Assembly (NCBI GenBank): GCA_026120185.1
Contig: JANUWF010001281.1
Coordinates: 1,406,501-1,470,500 of the forward strand
Length of the DNA stretch: 64,000 nt
Direction: 5' to 3'
From: Voacanga thouarsii
Lineage: Eukaryota > Streptophyta > Magnoliopsida > Gentianales > Apocynaceae
Made by a program: the position numbers and the translations under genes. Below the pieces are notes generated by a model that did not search any database, was not told where the DNA came from, and worked only from the letters and a program-made list of their open reading frames with translations. Below, one piece after another: positions 33,533-46,270 of the stretch. Position 1 is the stretch's first letter. Each line of letters opens with the position of its first letter.

Positions 33533-35922
33533 GTACAATAGTAAATAATAATTCTAGTGATTTTCATAATGGATAATAATAGGTATTTAATGAATAGTAA
33601 ATCATAATTGTTAATTAATAAATAATGAATATTAATTTTAGTAATGTTAATAATAAGTATATAAATAAATGAATAAATAATCAAATATACAATAAATATG
33701 AATAGTCAATAAATATTGCGAAGATGTTATGTGTCAAATTAAATCAATAAAGTATTTAGATTAATCAGGTTTATATGGTAGATTTAGCCGCACGACACTT
33801 ATAACAATTTCATGCTTGACACATAACCATGCCCTATTCTAGGTTGAACAACTCATCATACAGTACAAAAGCAAATCCATCATAATATGCATATCACTAC
33901 ACTACATATTTATCCCGTCATTCGACAACAAATCATCACAAGAAAACCTTTCATTCGCCATCCCAAAACATTATTTAACATATACCCTAAATACTTGAGT
34001 TCATGAAATCCAAGGGAAGATAAGAGTTTTAAGATGGTGATTACTTGTTTTGAAGACTCTTTTGAAATTGATGATGAATGATGTATGAGGGATCTCATGT
34101 GCTTCGAGGACTCAACTTTGATCTTCTCTGAATGAACTCCACCTAAGTAAAGAGGCAAATGAGAAGTGAAATAGATCATTAGTCCCGGCCTAATAGAGAA
34201 AAGAAAGGGAGGAGGAGTAAATGAATTGAAATAGGATGTATATAGTATACCTTATTGATTCTTTAATCCGCGGAGAAGAAAACTTGTATTTGATTTTGAG
34301 GAAGAAAGTTCCTTGATTCGTTTAGCGTTAAAATTCCCGAGAGAGAGAGGAAGGGTGAAAGCTTCTGACTGATTGAGTGTTTTGGATATGTCTTGCAGTA
34401 TTGGAAGATGGCCAAAGATTGAAGACGGCTTAGTATGTATTCGTGATGTTCTGAAAGAAACGCAGAACAAAGGATAAGAGGTTTGCGGGTTTGAGTGAGT
34501 TTTGTAAGTGAAAATGTGAGTGACCAAATGAGTGGGTTTAGTCTAAGTGTTCCATTTGCTATGAGAGTCTTGGAGGGTTTCTAGGAGTTAGCTACTGTGG
34601 GTTCTAAAATTTGGATTTTTGAAAGTAGTTGGCTAGGAAGAAGAGAGTTGCTGTGGTGAAGCCTAATGATCTAAGGAAAAGAAGAAAGAAGGTGAAATAA
34701 AGATGAAGCAGGAGGGGAAGAAATTGTCTGTGTTTTGTTGAGGAAGCAAAGCTGAATACAGCTCATTTATCTAAGGTTTAATGCATCCGAAGAGTTGAGT
34801 TATTCCAAGAATTTTGTTTGAAGTTTGAGTTCGAAATTCAAGTAGCTGGATAAAAAGGATGATATTTGAACTTCAAGAGAAGTTTGAGGTGCTTTTATGG
34901 TGAATTCACTCAGTTGCAATGGAGTTTGGGAGAGGACGGAATGGTCTTCGGTGAATAGCCAGTCCATGGCTTCAATTTTTAAGAGTGCAAGGCCCTCCGT
35001 GGCTTGAGCAAGGAGGTCCATGGCTTAATCTCCCTAAGATTGATTTTGAAAGGAAACAAAAGGGATTTCGATGGATGACGCTTGAAGAATTCGCAAGGGA
35101 AAAGTAGGAAAAGAAGGGAGAGAATTCTGGTTTTGTGTTAACACAGTAAGTTAGAATTTTCAGTTGAAACTTAGTTGAGTGAAGGACTATAGGAAGTTAT
35201 TGAGTTGACTCAAAATATTTTGAATGTAGAGCTTATGGCTGGAATTTAGGAAAGTTAAGGAAGGTTCTGCCATGGTGAAAGGAAAAAAAAGCTAGGGCCT
35301 TAGTATGTTTTGATGGAAGAACACTATAGGTATCTTGGTTTGTAGGAGCTAAAGATAGAAGAAAGCACAAGTTTTAACTTGCACAAGCTATTGATGGTTA
35401 ACTTCAAAATAGAAGAGAGGAGGTTTAGAGTCACTCCTCGGTCTATAGAAGGGTTAACATCCAAGAGGCTTCATGATAATTTAGCTTCCTAGCTGAAACT
35501 ATATGGTAACTGATTGTAGTCCCAACAGAGAAAAATATGGAATTTGAGCTTCAAGACCATTTTAAACTTGGTCTTTTGAATCTTAAGAATTTCTCCTCCG
35601 TAATTGCTCCCTATGCTTCGGCTATTCTAGCTCAACACAGCTGGAACTATGGTACAAACAACTCTCAAGACTTTAGGACGAGCAAGGAATTAGGAGTATT
35701 TAAACGTGGATAAGAATTTAAATTCAAACCAATCAAGACACAAAACATGAAAAGAGGAAGCTAGATTCACCTCAGTACAAAAATAGAGAAGTTAGGAGAA
35801 CCTAATTTTGAAACCTCTTAAGACATTATCCCTATTTCCTAGGTATGTAAGAAGACATAAAATAGGAAAGCCAGCCATGAGACTAGGAAGAGTAAAAATC
35901 AAAATAATTCTTGTTGCTAGTA

Positions 35923-35977
35923 GGGATTGAACTCCAGTTGCTAGGACACATTCAACAAGTATTAACCACTTGACTAC
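35923..35977 (-). repeat. tRNA-like Pol III A/B-box sequence inside LTR-A
   Basis: On the - strand TAGTCAAGTGGTTAAT (A-box-like) is followed after 25 bp by GGAGTTCAATCCC (B-box-like), the spacing and order of an internal tRNA promoter. The stems are too degraded for a working tRNA. The sense direction is the same as the LTR. It could be a decayed tRNA, a SINE head or an LTR-internal Pol III signal. Confidence 0.55.
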
Positions 35978-36249
35978 AATAACTCTTGCGTTCTTTCCTT
36001 TCCAAAATAATTCTCTTCTTCCCCTAATCCAAAACTACCTATCTTTCCTCCAATAACATACTGAAAAATCTTCCTCAACTTAAAATAAATTCCTAGTCTC
36101 ACTAACACTCAACAAAAACACAAATAAGTAGTATAGGGCACATATAAATTCATTTTGAAAATCATATGTACATATGATATGCTATGAAATGTAAACCCTT
36201 CCCCTACTCTAAGGGTTGTTTTATGTGGGGTTTTACATGTTCCATCATC

Positions 36250-37190
36250 AATTATGTTATCCACCTGTTGATCAATCATGCCATCATCTTTTTACTGCTA
36301 TTTTATGAGTATAGGCCTTGAAGTTGGCTAACCAGGATCCTTTTTTCATTCTTTACCAATTCCAAGATGAATTTTCATCGAACTTAATGTCTCTACTGAC
36401 TATTACTTTCTGTTTAGGTTGATAAACTCTATAACCTTTGATAGTGTTGCTATAGCTAACAAAAATTTCAACCTCTGACTTATAATCTAATATCTCTCTT
36501 TTCACATCTGGAATATGTATAGCACAAACTACCAAACACCTTTAGATTTTGCAAAGAAGGTGTGTAACCATGCCAAGCCTCAAATGGTGTCTTCCCATTT
36601 AGAGTTTTTGTTGGAAGTCTATTCAATAAATAGACTGATGTATTGATTGCTTCAATCCAAAACTCCTTAGGAATTTTCTTCTCAGATAGCAAACACCTTG
36701 ACATTTCCAAAATTGTCCTATTCTTCCTTTTACTTACTCCATTTTGCTGAGGAGTATAAGTTGCTGAAAATTGGTGTCCAATGCCCATATCTTCATAGAA
36801 TTTGTTAAAATTTTCATATATGTATTTAGTTCCATTGTCTGATCTAACCACTTTCACTTTTAGCCATATTGATTCTCAATCTAGTTCTTAAATTTCCAAA
36901 AATATTAGCAACTTTGGGTTTTGATTTCATGAAATAAACCCAACACATTTTGTTAAAATCATCTATGAAAGTAATATAATGCTTGCTACCATTAAAAGAG
37001 AGGGTCTTCATTGGACCACAAACTTCAGTATGGACAAGTTGAAACTATTCACTTGCCCTCCAAGTTTTGTTGGTTGGAAATGGCAGTTTAGATTGCTTTC
37101 CGAATTGGCAAAATTCACAAACATCAAATTTAGGAGATATTACTAGTATGTCCTGCACAAGCTACTTTCTTTGCAAAAATTGCAATGCAG
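36250..37190 (-). pseudogene. Copia-4 integrase remnant
   Basis: On the - strand the zinc-site side reads KLGHFHYS and CEFCQFGKQSKL, then the core [10 protein letters not shown], where the first catalytic D has become E. RSDNGTKY and PQQNGVSKRKNRTILEM follow (36857-36480), then NRLPTKTLNGKTPFEAW and a C-terminal block KGYRVYQPKQKVIVSRD. Stops and slips occur between blocks. The left end is cut by LTR-A at 36242. Confidence 0.88.
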
Positions 37191-37399
37191 AATAATGAAA
37201 ATGCCCTAACCTTTTATGCCAAAGTTTTGATTCATCAACTAAACTAGAATATGCACAACTAGCATGTTTCCAATCTAGGGAGAAGAACTTGTTGTTCATT
37301 TTTATAGACAACAACTCACAACTAGTAGAATCATATATTATGCATGTGTTATCTTTGAAAAATATAGAATAATTCTTTTCTAGTAGCTATCCCACACTT

Positions 37400-37810
37400 A
37401 AAAAGATTTTGATCAATTTGAGGTACATTTAATACATCTGAAATGAGTTTAGTACCTTTTGGAGTCTTAACTACTACAACTCCTCTTCCTTTGACTTCTT
37501 AATAATCTCTATTACCGATTCTAACTTTTGAGATATATGTCTTATCTACCTGTTTGGACATACTCTCATTGGAAGTCATGTGGTGATTGCAACCACTATC
37601 AATAAGTTATGCATGACGGCTTTTGTTAGTTGCAAAACAGGTTGCAACAACAATTGCTCCTTCTATTCCTGCTAGTTTTCTATAGCTTGGGCTTGATGAC
37701 CTTGGTGCTTGTTCTTGCATACCTCATCCATATGCCTCAATTGTATACATGACCTATATTGAATATCGAGTCTGTATCAGCAATATTTTTGAGAATGAGA
37801 AGTCTTGTGC
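37400..37810 (-). pseudogene. Copia-4 protease and second zinc-knuckle remnant
   Basis: At the right edge the - strand frame reads HSQKYC, a stop, then RSCIQLRHMDEVCKNKHQ, the end of one zinc knuckle and a second CX2C-H-C box. A linker and LIDSGCNHHMTSNES follow near 37600-37570, the aspartic protease site (DSG kept), then GVVVVKTPKGTKLISDVLNVPQ. The first half of the knuckle pair lies at 53615-53660, on the far side of the Ty3-B insertion. Confidence 0.85.
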
Positions 37811-39079
37811 TATAACACCCTTACTAAAGATAACAGCGGAAGTATATCGACACCGAGTGTCGCCCCGTCCAGTTACCCAGATAAGAGATCTTTATAATGA
37901 AGAAGTAACAGAGTATACAAGATCTAGATTCATACAAACATCCCATACTGATGGTCAAATATATACATACAACGGAGAATCTCGTACATGAAAATTTTCC
38001 ATTCTGCATCAGTAATAAGGTACAATATCAAAAGGGAATATCCGGACCTAAACCGTTGTTACTGTGGTATCGTTCTTCTATCCGTAGGTCTACTCAATTC
38101 TAGATCCTACAAAAGTGTAAGATAAAAGATATGAGTGAGTGAAAAACCATCCAATGAGTCCCGTGTGTGCTAGTATTTTAGTAAAGAGATAGAATATATA
38201 AAACTTTGGTGGGATAGCATATCATTTGTTCACTGGAAACAGTTCTAAAATTCTCTAAAAAAGAGTTTATCCATAACTCAAGTATTTTTGAAAAACTGTA
38301 TTTTACTTTCAAAGCATTGTCCCAATTTTTAGATCACAAGTACTTTTCCAACAGAAAGTTGGCCTATATGTAAGTCTCGTAATCCTAGCCTTCGGCGCCA
38401 CGTATCATTTTATTGAGACCGCTGCCTCCAGTACTCAATCCATGTGTTGTTGGAAAATAAGTGCATGCAACACACTAAATCTTTTACTTGCCATCATAAG
38501 CTAGGGGTCCCAATCCTGATGTCAATCACCATTGAGATAGCAATGGGTTTGAATAATGCCAGGTGTCCAACTTAGCCCATGAAAAACCCAAATCACAAAG
38601 TACACATACGGCACGACAATTGTAGGTACTACATGGCTAGCCAGGACGACTTATCCCAATGTTCTGTCGCCTTGTTTGGAGTAAGACAATCCCCAGAATT
38701 AGTTAGGTTACTTGTGATCGTCTATTTCTAACATGAGCTAGTGTAAAGATCAGAGTCCTTACTGAGTACTCAACGTCATCAATACCAACCCCTTTGACTG
38801 ATCAGGCTAGAGGGTTATCTGATCCCGTAAGATTTTGAAATCAAACATTTTGGGATAAAATAACACTTTTTAGAATTTGATTCCACTGACTCACAAATCA
38901 GATCATCATTCACATAGGCTCCGCAAGGCCAATCAATTCATTCCATAAGCACATCAGGCCAATAAAATAATTTTAGGGATCAAAATGTCATTTTCCAAAA
39001 GTCAATTTCATCATGATAGATTATTTTCTAAAACTGTGTCAAAATAGGTTAAAGAGTTCTTTTCACACACATCAGAACT

Positions 39080-39425
39080 GGTTTCCAAGAGTATTCAGGT
39101 CATTTTCCCTGTACTGGATCACAAAAGTCATTTCTAAGGGTATTCGGGTCATTTTGCCCTCTCTCGATTGAAAAGTGTTCATAAGAGTTCCAATAAGGAT
39201 ATTGCGATCATTTACCGAATATCCAATTCCAAAGGTTTTTATAAAACATTTCAATAAGGATATTTGGCTCATTTTCCAAATACTCGATTTCAAAAGAAAC
39301 TCATTTTAAGAAATTCAGAATTCTAATCTTAAAAGAGGATTAAATTCAAAGTTTCCAAACACATTTCCATAAAATGTTTCAATAAGGGTATTCTAGTCAA
39401 TTTATGAATACCCGATTCCAAGAAT
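39080..39425. repeat. Degenerate tandem repeat in the Ty3-B LTR
   Basis: About five units carry GGGTATTCGGGTCATTTT-like cores followed by an AATACTCGATTCCAAA-like phrase, at 60-130 bp spacing. The units differ at many positions. Confidence 0.75.
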
Positions 39426-39807
39426 TACAATTTTTCAAAAATTTCAAGTATTTAATTCAAATGGACTAAATTCAAAAAATTCATGCTTTAATCATCTATT
39501 AAGGTTTCCAAGCCAATTATGAAGTTTATTCAAGCCCAAAATGACGCAAAACAATTCTTGTTCAGATAACCTTAAATACATTCAGAGATTTCCAAAACAG
39601 TATAAACATAGTATTTCATGAAAAGATGATGCACACTAGCTTTCAAAAGGTTTTAGAAATCAAAGGACTCACCTCATGTCCTAATTAACTCTTTCCGTTT
39701 ACGGCCGTTCACCCACCGTTTCTACCGTTTTCAACGTTTCGTTGGTCGTTTATCGATAAACCTACACCAAATATCATTTTCAGGTTAAATCGTGTTTGGC
39801 CCAAAAA

Positions 39808-39902
39808 TAGCCGATGGTTAGCCGTTGTCCAGCCGACGTGCCCGACGGGTAGCCAACGTCCAATCGACGTTTAGCCGACGGAGCCAACGGTTAGCCGACA
39901 AT
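39808..39902. repeat. AGCCGACG-rich short repeat in the Ty3-B LTR
   Basis: Seven or more copies of a GCCGACG/GCCAACG word, often preceded by GGTTA or GTTTA, lie in 95 bp. It is a GC-rich island in an AT-rich LTR. Confidence 0.8.
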
Positions 39903-41814
39903 TAAGGAAAATGTTCAACTTTCGTTTATGTCGTTTTTTTCATCATTTGTTCGATTCTTTTGTTTTTCTTTTTCCACATCCTTTCTCCCTTCATATACAA
40001 GGGTTTCACTTCATATTTTGCATTCATGTAATCCAAAATCACACAACTAATCATTCTTAAGTTCATCCATTTTCGGATTCATTTTTTTGGAATTTCACTA
40101 CTTGACACATGATTTTGTTTTGGACATAACTTTCAATCCACAATTCCAATTTGGCTCTATGATATACCAAAACGACTATAAGACTCTTAACTTTAATTTT
40201 GTATAAGCTATTTTCAGAATACTATTTCTCAAAACATGCTACAAGGTAAAAACAGTCCCAATAATTTTGCTTCAATTCTACTATTCATACTTTCCTTTGT
40301 TTTCCTTTAGCCTTTAACACGTTGGGAACATTAATTCATTCAATTGTCTTGCAAATCATCTTTAATTCTGTGATTTTTAGATTCTAATAGCTCACAAGAG
40401 CCACACTTATTCAACACAATTTCATCTTTTTCAATCAAAAGCTAGTATAATCTATTTTTCCCAACCAAGTAAATTCTATTTTTACTCTACTTTAATCATT
40501 ATCCCCTCAACTGAAAAAAAACCCTTTAAGCCACCATAATTATTCAATTCTTCCACACACAAAACATCATTCAAAAATCCTTAAGCAGCCGGCACACATA
40601 TAAGCATATACAAGGTTCATATACAAAAGGTCACAAACCCTAACTTTGATCCAAAATCAAGACTTGAAAATCATGTTTTCATGTTAAAATTTAGATCAAC
40701 GTAATCATCATTCACCGAACAACAATTTTAATTCAAGCAACGTAGAGTTTTACCTTGTATTTGAGATTATTTGAAGTGATTTTTTTCCAAGAACTCTCAA
40801 AACTCACCTAGAACACCAAGAACATACACTAGCCTTTTTCTCTCTCTTGTTTAATTCCTTTTTCTCTTGGCTTTTCTCCTTCATGGCTGCCGAAATTCTG
40901 GCTGTATAACAACGCATTCTCATTGCCATTCATCATCAAATCTTGGCCCTTCATCCCTTATTTTTATTTAATTGAATGGTGGATATACTTAGGTGTGTTC
41001 TAATGAGATTTTTACACACCAACCACTTTTTTTCCTCCACAAAAATTCCCTTCATTTCTTCTTGCATGGCTGCCGGATTCTTGGTCAATTTCTAGCCATT
41101 CATTCATCTTCTCTTGGTCAAAACATTAGCCAATCACATTGCTCAAGACCTTAATCAAACAGGCTCACAAGTAAGGTGTTCCAATTATAAAATTACACAT
41201 AATTCTTTATTTATTTTGTAATTCTTTAATTCCATGCATCTTGTGTGAATTCTTCATGAAACATCTCTTAAATTGACACATGTCCATGGGCTACCAATCA
41301 CAAAATGCCACACGATCCATTTTCAACTGCGATTTTCTATTTTCTTTAGAAATGACCAAAATCAAGTCCGAAATGAAAAAATATTTTATTCTACCATTTA
41401 ACTCCAAAAATTCTATTGAATTAATCGGTAATACTTAAATTCTTCAATTCCTTCTCAATTTGGTCAAATTTAAGGTCAAAGTCACGGGCGTGGTCAAAAT
41501 GACTAAAATGCCCCCGATAACCTAAATAGCATAACTCACACCAAAATGTGTGTTTCATCACACTGATTAATTTCTCTTCTCAACATATCATCAAATTTTT
41601 ATTTTATTAATAATAGTAGCTTTCCGAAGATTTAGGGTACGGGTAGAACAAATTCAATAATTACATCCAGATTCCGACAAAATATTATTATACCAAAATA
41701 TTTGTCTTATTGCACCGATCATCTTTTGTTCTGGCCATTGATAGAAATTCTCATCTTATTACAAGTAGTGGCCAATTGAACATAAAAATGTAGGGTATTA
41801 CATTCTCCTCTCAC

Positions 41815-43777
41815 AAAAATTTCTTCCTTGAAATTGGCTTATGCCTGAAATAACTTTGGATACTTTTTCAATATTTTCTCTTCCGCTTCCCAAGTTGCAT
41901 CTTACATTGGATGATGATTCCACAATACTTATACAAGTGAAATTTTCTTATTCCACAAATCATTTTCAACATACTCCAAGATCTGAATAGGCCTTTCCTT
42001 ATATTTCAAGCTTAGAGTTATCTCAATAGGCTCTTCATTCAAAATGTGTGCGAGATCAGCTACGTATTTCTAAAGTTGGCAACATGGAACATATTGGGAA
42101 TACTTTGAAGCTCTATTGGTAACTCTAATTGATAAGTCATCTTCCCAATCCTCTCGACAATAGAGAATGGTCCAATGTATTTAGGTGCCAACTTCTTTCT
42201 TGGTCCTTTAATTCCTAACTGTTGTTATGGAGTCAACTTCAAGAATACACGATCTCCTTCTGCAAATTCCAAATCTCTCTTATGTCAATTCGTATAACTA
42301 TTCTGTCTACTCTGAACTGCCTACAACTTGATTTTAATCATCTCTACAGCCTGTCGAACTTTTCAGGATCGAAGGTATTTTATTCACCCGTCCTTCATCC
42401 TAGACTACATTTCCTTTCATATAAAGCTTCAAATGGGACCATTCCAATTGTTGATTGATAACTATTAGTCTATATGATTTCTGCATACGCTAGATTATCA
42501 ATCCATTTAGTTTCAAAATCCAAAGCGCAAGCCCACAACATGTCTTCCAAAATCCTATTCACTCGTTTAGTCTGTCCATCCGTTTGTAGGTGTGCTGCTG
42601 TACTAAACTTTAAGGTTGTCCTATATCTCTACTGCAGGTTAGTCCAAAACTTTGAAGTAAATCTAGGATCTTGATATGATATAATACTAAAGGGTACTTC
42701 ACGAAGTCTGATTACTTCCTCCATATATATTTTACTTAACTTCTCTAAAGAATCCCATTGATTAATAGGGATGAAATGAGCGGACTTAGTAAGTCGATCC
42801 ATTATCACCCATATAATATCTCGTTGTCTTATTACCATGGGTAATCTTGTAATCAAATCCATAGTAATTTCATCCTATTTTCATGTTGGAGTAGGCAATG
42901 GTTGTAGTAACCCTCCAGGCTGTTGCTGATCGGCTTTCACTTGTTAACAAGTTCAGCATCGAGCTATAGAGTCTGAAATATCATTTTTCATACCGATCCA
43001 CCAATAATGCCATTTTAAATCCTGATACATCTTTACGGCTCTTGGATAGATGGTACATTTACTCCGATGTACTTTTGTTAAAATATCCTGTCTCATCGCA
43101 AATTGCTTCGGAATACAATACCGATCTCTGTAATAAATAATTCCATCCTTATCCCTTCGAAACTCATCTCCTCTTTTCTTCACCTCCTTTTGCATCAACC
43201 TTTTCAACTCTTCATCTTTATCTTATTCATCCTTTAACTGTTATAGGAAAGTAGGTTGAATGGAAATATTACTCAGCCTTATTTCTCCATCTACTGCAAC
43301 TCTTCCAGTTCTGGAATTCGTAACATCCGAAGAGTTGAAAAGTTCGCCTTCCTACTAAGAGTGTCTGCTACTGTGTCTACTTTTCCAAGACGATACTTAA
43401 TTGGACACAGAAATTCTTTCAAAACTCCATCCACCGACGTTGTCTCATGTTCAAATCCTTCTGGGTAAAACATACTTTAAGCTTTTGTGGTCGGTGAAAA
43501 CTTTAAACTCAATTCCATACAAATATTGTCTCCACTTCTTAAGGGCAGGCATGATAGCAACTAACTCCAAATCACGTGTAAGGTATTTCTCCTCATGGGG
43601 TTTCAACATCCTAGAGATATAAGCTATCACTTTTCTTTCTTGCATCAATACACCTTCCAATCATTCCTTCAACACATCTGCATACATTTCATATGGTTTG
43701 TTCATCATTAGTAATACCAAAATAGGAGCAAAACTTAACCTTTTCTTTAGCTCCTGGAAATTTCTCTCGCACTTCAA
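41815..43777 (-). pseudogene. Ty3-B RNase H, integrase and chromodomain remnant
   Basis: RNase H (43777-43291): [28 protein letters not shown], then [20 protein letters not shown] and [10 protein letters not shown]. Integrase: CTIYPRAVKMYQDLKWHYWW and a cysteine end (zinc domain, 43207-42953), MDLITRLP and WVIMDRLTKSAHFIPI (first D region, 42862 on), YQDPRFTSKFW (second D). At the C-terminus a chromodomain reads KERPIQILEYVENDLWNKK, a stop, VLWNHHPM, a stop, DATWEAEEKILKKYPKLF (about 42005-41840). In working elements this reads histone marks and guides integration. Many stops and slips show decay. Confidence 0.9.
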
Positions 43778-44804
43778 TTTTTTTTATTTTTTTATTTTTT
43801 TATCAAAATATAAATATATACTGATCAAAAGATATGTACAAATAAGTTCTCTAGTTAATAGATAGACTACTATTAACTAGTTGTGTCAAATTCTATCCTC
43901 AAAATAGGTCAAAACATGAGGGTATATGCTAAAAATCACAGTGGATACATGTGTTTTGATTCTTTTTTGCAGTTTTCATCAGTTGATAAGCAGTTTCTTG
44001 GAAAAGTACCTAATTGCGTGCCATCTAGATGTAGTAGAACATGGCAGCATAGCAGTTGCTGTGGCCTTTGTGAGCCACGAAGACCCACGGTTAGCTCGTT
44101 TGAACCATTTTAGACTGGTTTTGGTCATATTCATAGCCTGTGGCAAGCCGAGCCATACCTTGATGTCCGCCCAAACTTGTGATGATAGCACACAATTGAA
44201 GAATAGGTAAGTGGTCATCTCCGATTATGCCTGGCATAGGGGGCATGATATATCATCTAGCCGGAATGGCAGTGCATCTTTAGTTTTCAATCGTCCCTTA
44301 GCACACAGCCAAACCATGAATGAGTGCTTTGTCATGAGTCCCTATTTCCAGATTGTGTTCGCCCAATATACTTTCGTTTTTTATGGCCTGAGATAATTAT
44401 AGGCCTGTATGGTGAACGCTGTGTTCTCCATTGCCCAAGACTGCAGTAGCGCCGCTGCTCTGTCCGTATCTCGTTCTTTCTCTAGAATGGAATCCCGGAT
44501 CGTTAGTAGCCTTTTGAACAAGGAAGAATGGTCCCTATGATGAGCCATCCCCCAGAATAACTCGTCGTCCATGTAGTAGTGGTCAAGCCACTTAACCCAT
44601 AGTGACTGCTTCTCTGCTTGAATGTCCTAGAGAATTTTAGCCAATAGTGCCCCATTCCATGTCTACAAATTTCTCAAGCTGAGCCTGCCTTCAACCTTTG
44701 ATAAGCAGACATCCCTCAAAGTCACTCATGCTTGCTTCAAATCCCATAGAAAATCCCTGGCTATTCTGTCCAATTGGTCGATAGCCGTTGCTGGTGTCGG
44801 AAGG

Positions 44805-46270
44805 TGATGTTTTCGAACTTGGGTATAAAAATCATACAAAAACTAAGCACATTCCCAATCAAGTTTAAATTAAAACGTTCAACCCAAATCACACATATGA
44901 GCAAGCGTACTCATCATTAACCGAGCATAGGGTTCAAACGAATGTCGATCCTCCAGGAACAAGTAGACATTAATCACATTTCTTTCATTATTTAACCAAC
45001 TCGATAAAGTGATAAACAAATAAAATAAAAGAAAATCAAAATAAAAATATATACATGTCAAGGATGGAGAATTATGTAACTTAAGCCATTGTGTAAACAA
45101 ACATGATCTTAAAGAATTCAACCATTATCATAACTAATTATTCCCCTGGCATCATGAATGATTAAGATATACTCACTTCGTTTTCAATCCATGAATCTCT
45201 ATCTTCTAGGTAACTTAGCATCACATTCCTGTCTCAACTAGTCTTACCCAAAAGATGCATTAAACACAATCATTTGATTAAATTTTCATTCCTGGCAAAC
45301 TTAAATATGAAATTAACCAATGAATCCATTCCTGACAGATATCAATTAATTACCTTGTTCTTAGCAGTTAACCCCTTTTCCAAGCAAGTCAATAGAAAGT
45401 AACAATAAACCAATCTCGTAATCAGCACAAGTAATTAAATACTAAGAAGAACAATTAATTAATCAAAAGATCAAATAATTCTAAATATCATGAATATCTA
45501 AAACAATGTCAAATTAAAATAAAATAATTAACATATCATTGTTCAAGAAAAAAAAAATAAAGTAAAAGAAAACACTCATAGACAAGCCTCCTTCTTCTTT
45601 CTTTGAAGACCTTTTTGCACAACCCTCCTTGAACTTGAAAAATTCCTTCTTTGATTGAGTAATCTTCTATGATGATCAATGAATTATTTCCTCTTTCCTT
45701 TGTGTTTTTCACCTATTTATAGGCTTAGGAAGTGCCTAAACACGTAGGTACAAAGTTCTTGGTCGAGTAGAAGTTGGAAGATACTAAAACTCCTCAGATT
45801 ACCAAAAACCGCGTAGAAAAAATCAAGCATCGCCTTAGCTTCAGGGCATAGCTGGGGCCGCCTTGGCTCTTGAAGCCGGCGCCAATTGTGTTCTATTCCT
45901 CCACTCATTCGCCGATTTTTCTTCGAATTTTGCAAAATGTGTTCCAGAATGCAACTGGCGCCGGTTCCAGCTTCACAGCCGGCACCGCCTTGGTTCAGCT
46001 CTGCTCTGTTTCAACAATTTTTTCGTCACTTCGAAATTCGTTTCAACAGTGCATAGCTGGTGCCGGTTCTAGGCTCCTAGCCGGTGCCACCTCTCCTCTG
46101 TTTTGCGACGTTTTTGTTTCGTTTTACCCTAAAAATCTGAAATAAAGAACAAAATACCTTTCCAAGGGTAAAATCTCAAATATGAAGGAATATGACTAAT
46201 TATTGACCAAAATGTATCACAAATGAACCTCAAATAATTAGAAAAAATATGACTAATTTAGCCTCTATTA
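44805..46270. mobile_element. 1466-bp non-coding insertion in LINE ORF2, type unresolved
   Basis: GAAGG (44800-44804 and 46271-46275) flanks the insertion, and LINE coding sequence resumes on each side. It begins TGATGTTTTCGAACTTGG and ends TAGCCTCTATTA, so TG...TA could be a decayed TG...CA LTR end. Inside are GGGTTCAAACGAATGTCGATCC (44931 region), poly-A/T stretches and three units of about 100 bp with GCCGGCGCC-like cores (45846-46110). No coding frame is recognisable. A solo LTR or non-autonomous element is most likely. Confidence 0.6.
45846..46110. repeat. Three roughly 100-bp units with GCCGGYGCC cores
   Basis: Units start at 45846 (GCATAGCTGG), 45951 (GCAACTGGCG) and 46051 (GCATAGCTGG). 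Each has a GGYGCCGGTT or GGGGCCGCC core, a second AGCCGGYRCC core some 15-25 bp on, then a T-rich spacer with TTTCAACA or TTCTTCGAA. Confidence 0.8.

Larger units (their letters stand above)
21957..36237 (-). mobile_element. LTR-A: solo Ty3-type LTR (about 4.5 kb), split by Copia-3
   Basis: The outer segments 21957-23752 and 33538-36237 make one long non-coding LTR on the - strand. On the + strand it starts TATAACACCCC (TG has become TA) and ends GGGGTTTTACA, imperfect terminal inverted repeats like those of LTR-C. It is flanked by TGTTT (21952-21956) and TGTTC (36238-36242), four of five bases alike. Copia-4 pol lies on both sides. No gag, pol or primer site belongs to it, so it is a solo LTR left after LTR-LTR recombination. 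An AT-rich block of TAATAATAA type (23380-23752, 33538-33720) was the target of Copia-3. Confidence 0.82.
37811..41802 (-). repeat. 3' LTR of Ty3-B (3992 bp)
   Basis: On the + strand it starts TATAACACCCTTACTAAAG and ends TAGGGTATTACA. Its first 90 bp closely match the complement of LTR-C (CTACTAAAGACAGCAACG and the CGCCCCATCCAG block), so the two belong to one family. It holds a 60-65-bp degenerate tandem repeat (39080-39425) and a CCGACG-rich block (39808-39902). No protein is coded. Confidence 0.85.

Noticed and set aside
45863..46145. Two overlapping + strand frames rich in A, G and F
   Set aside because: They lie over the three-unit GCCGGYGCC repeat and are open because of the repeat.
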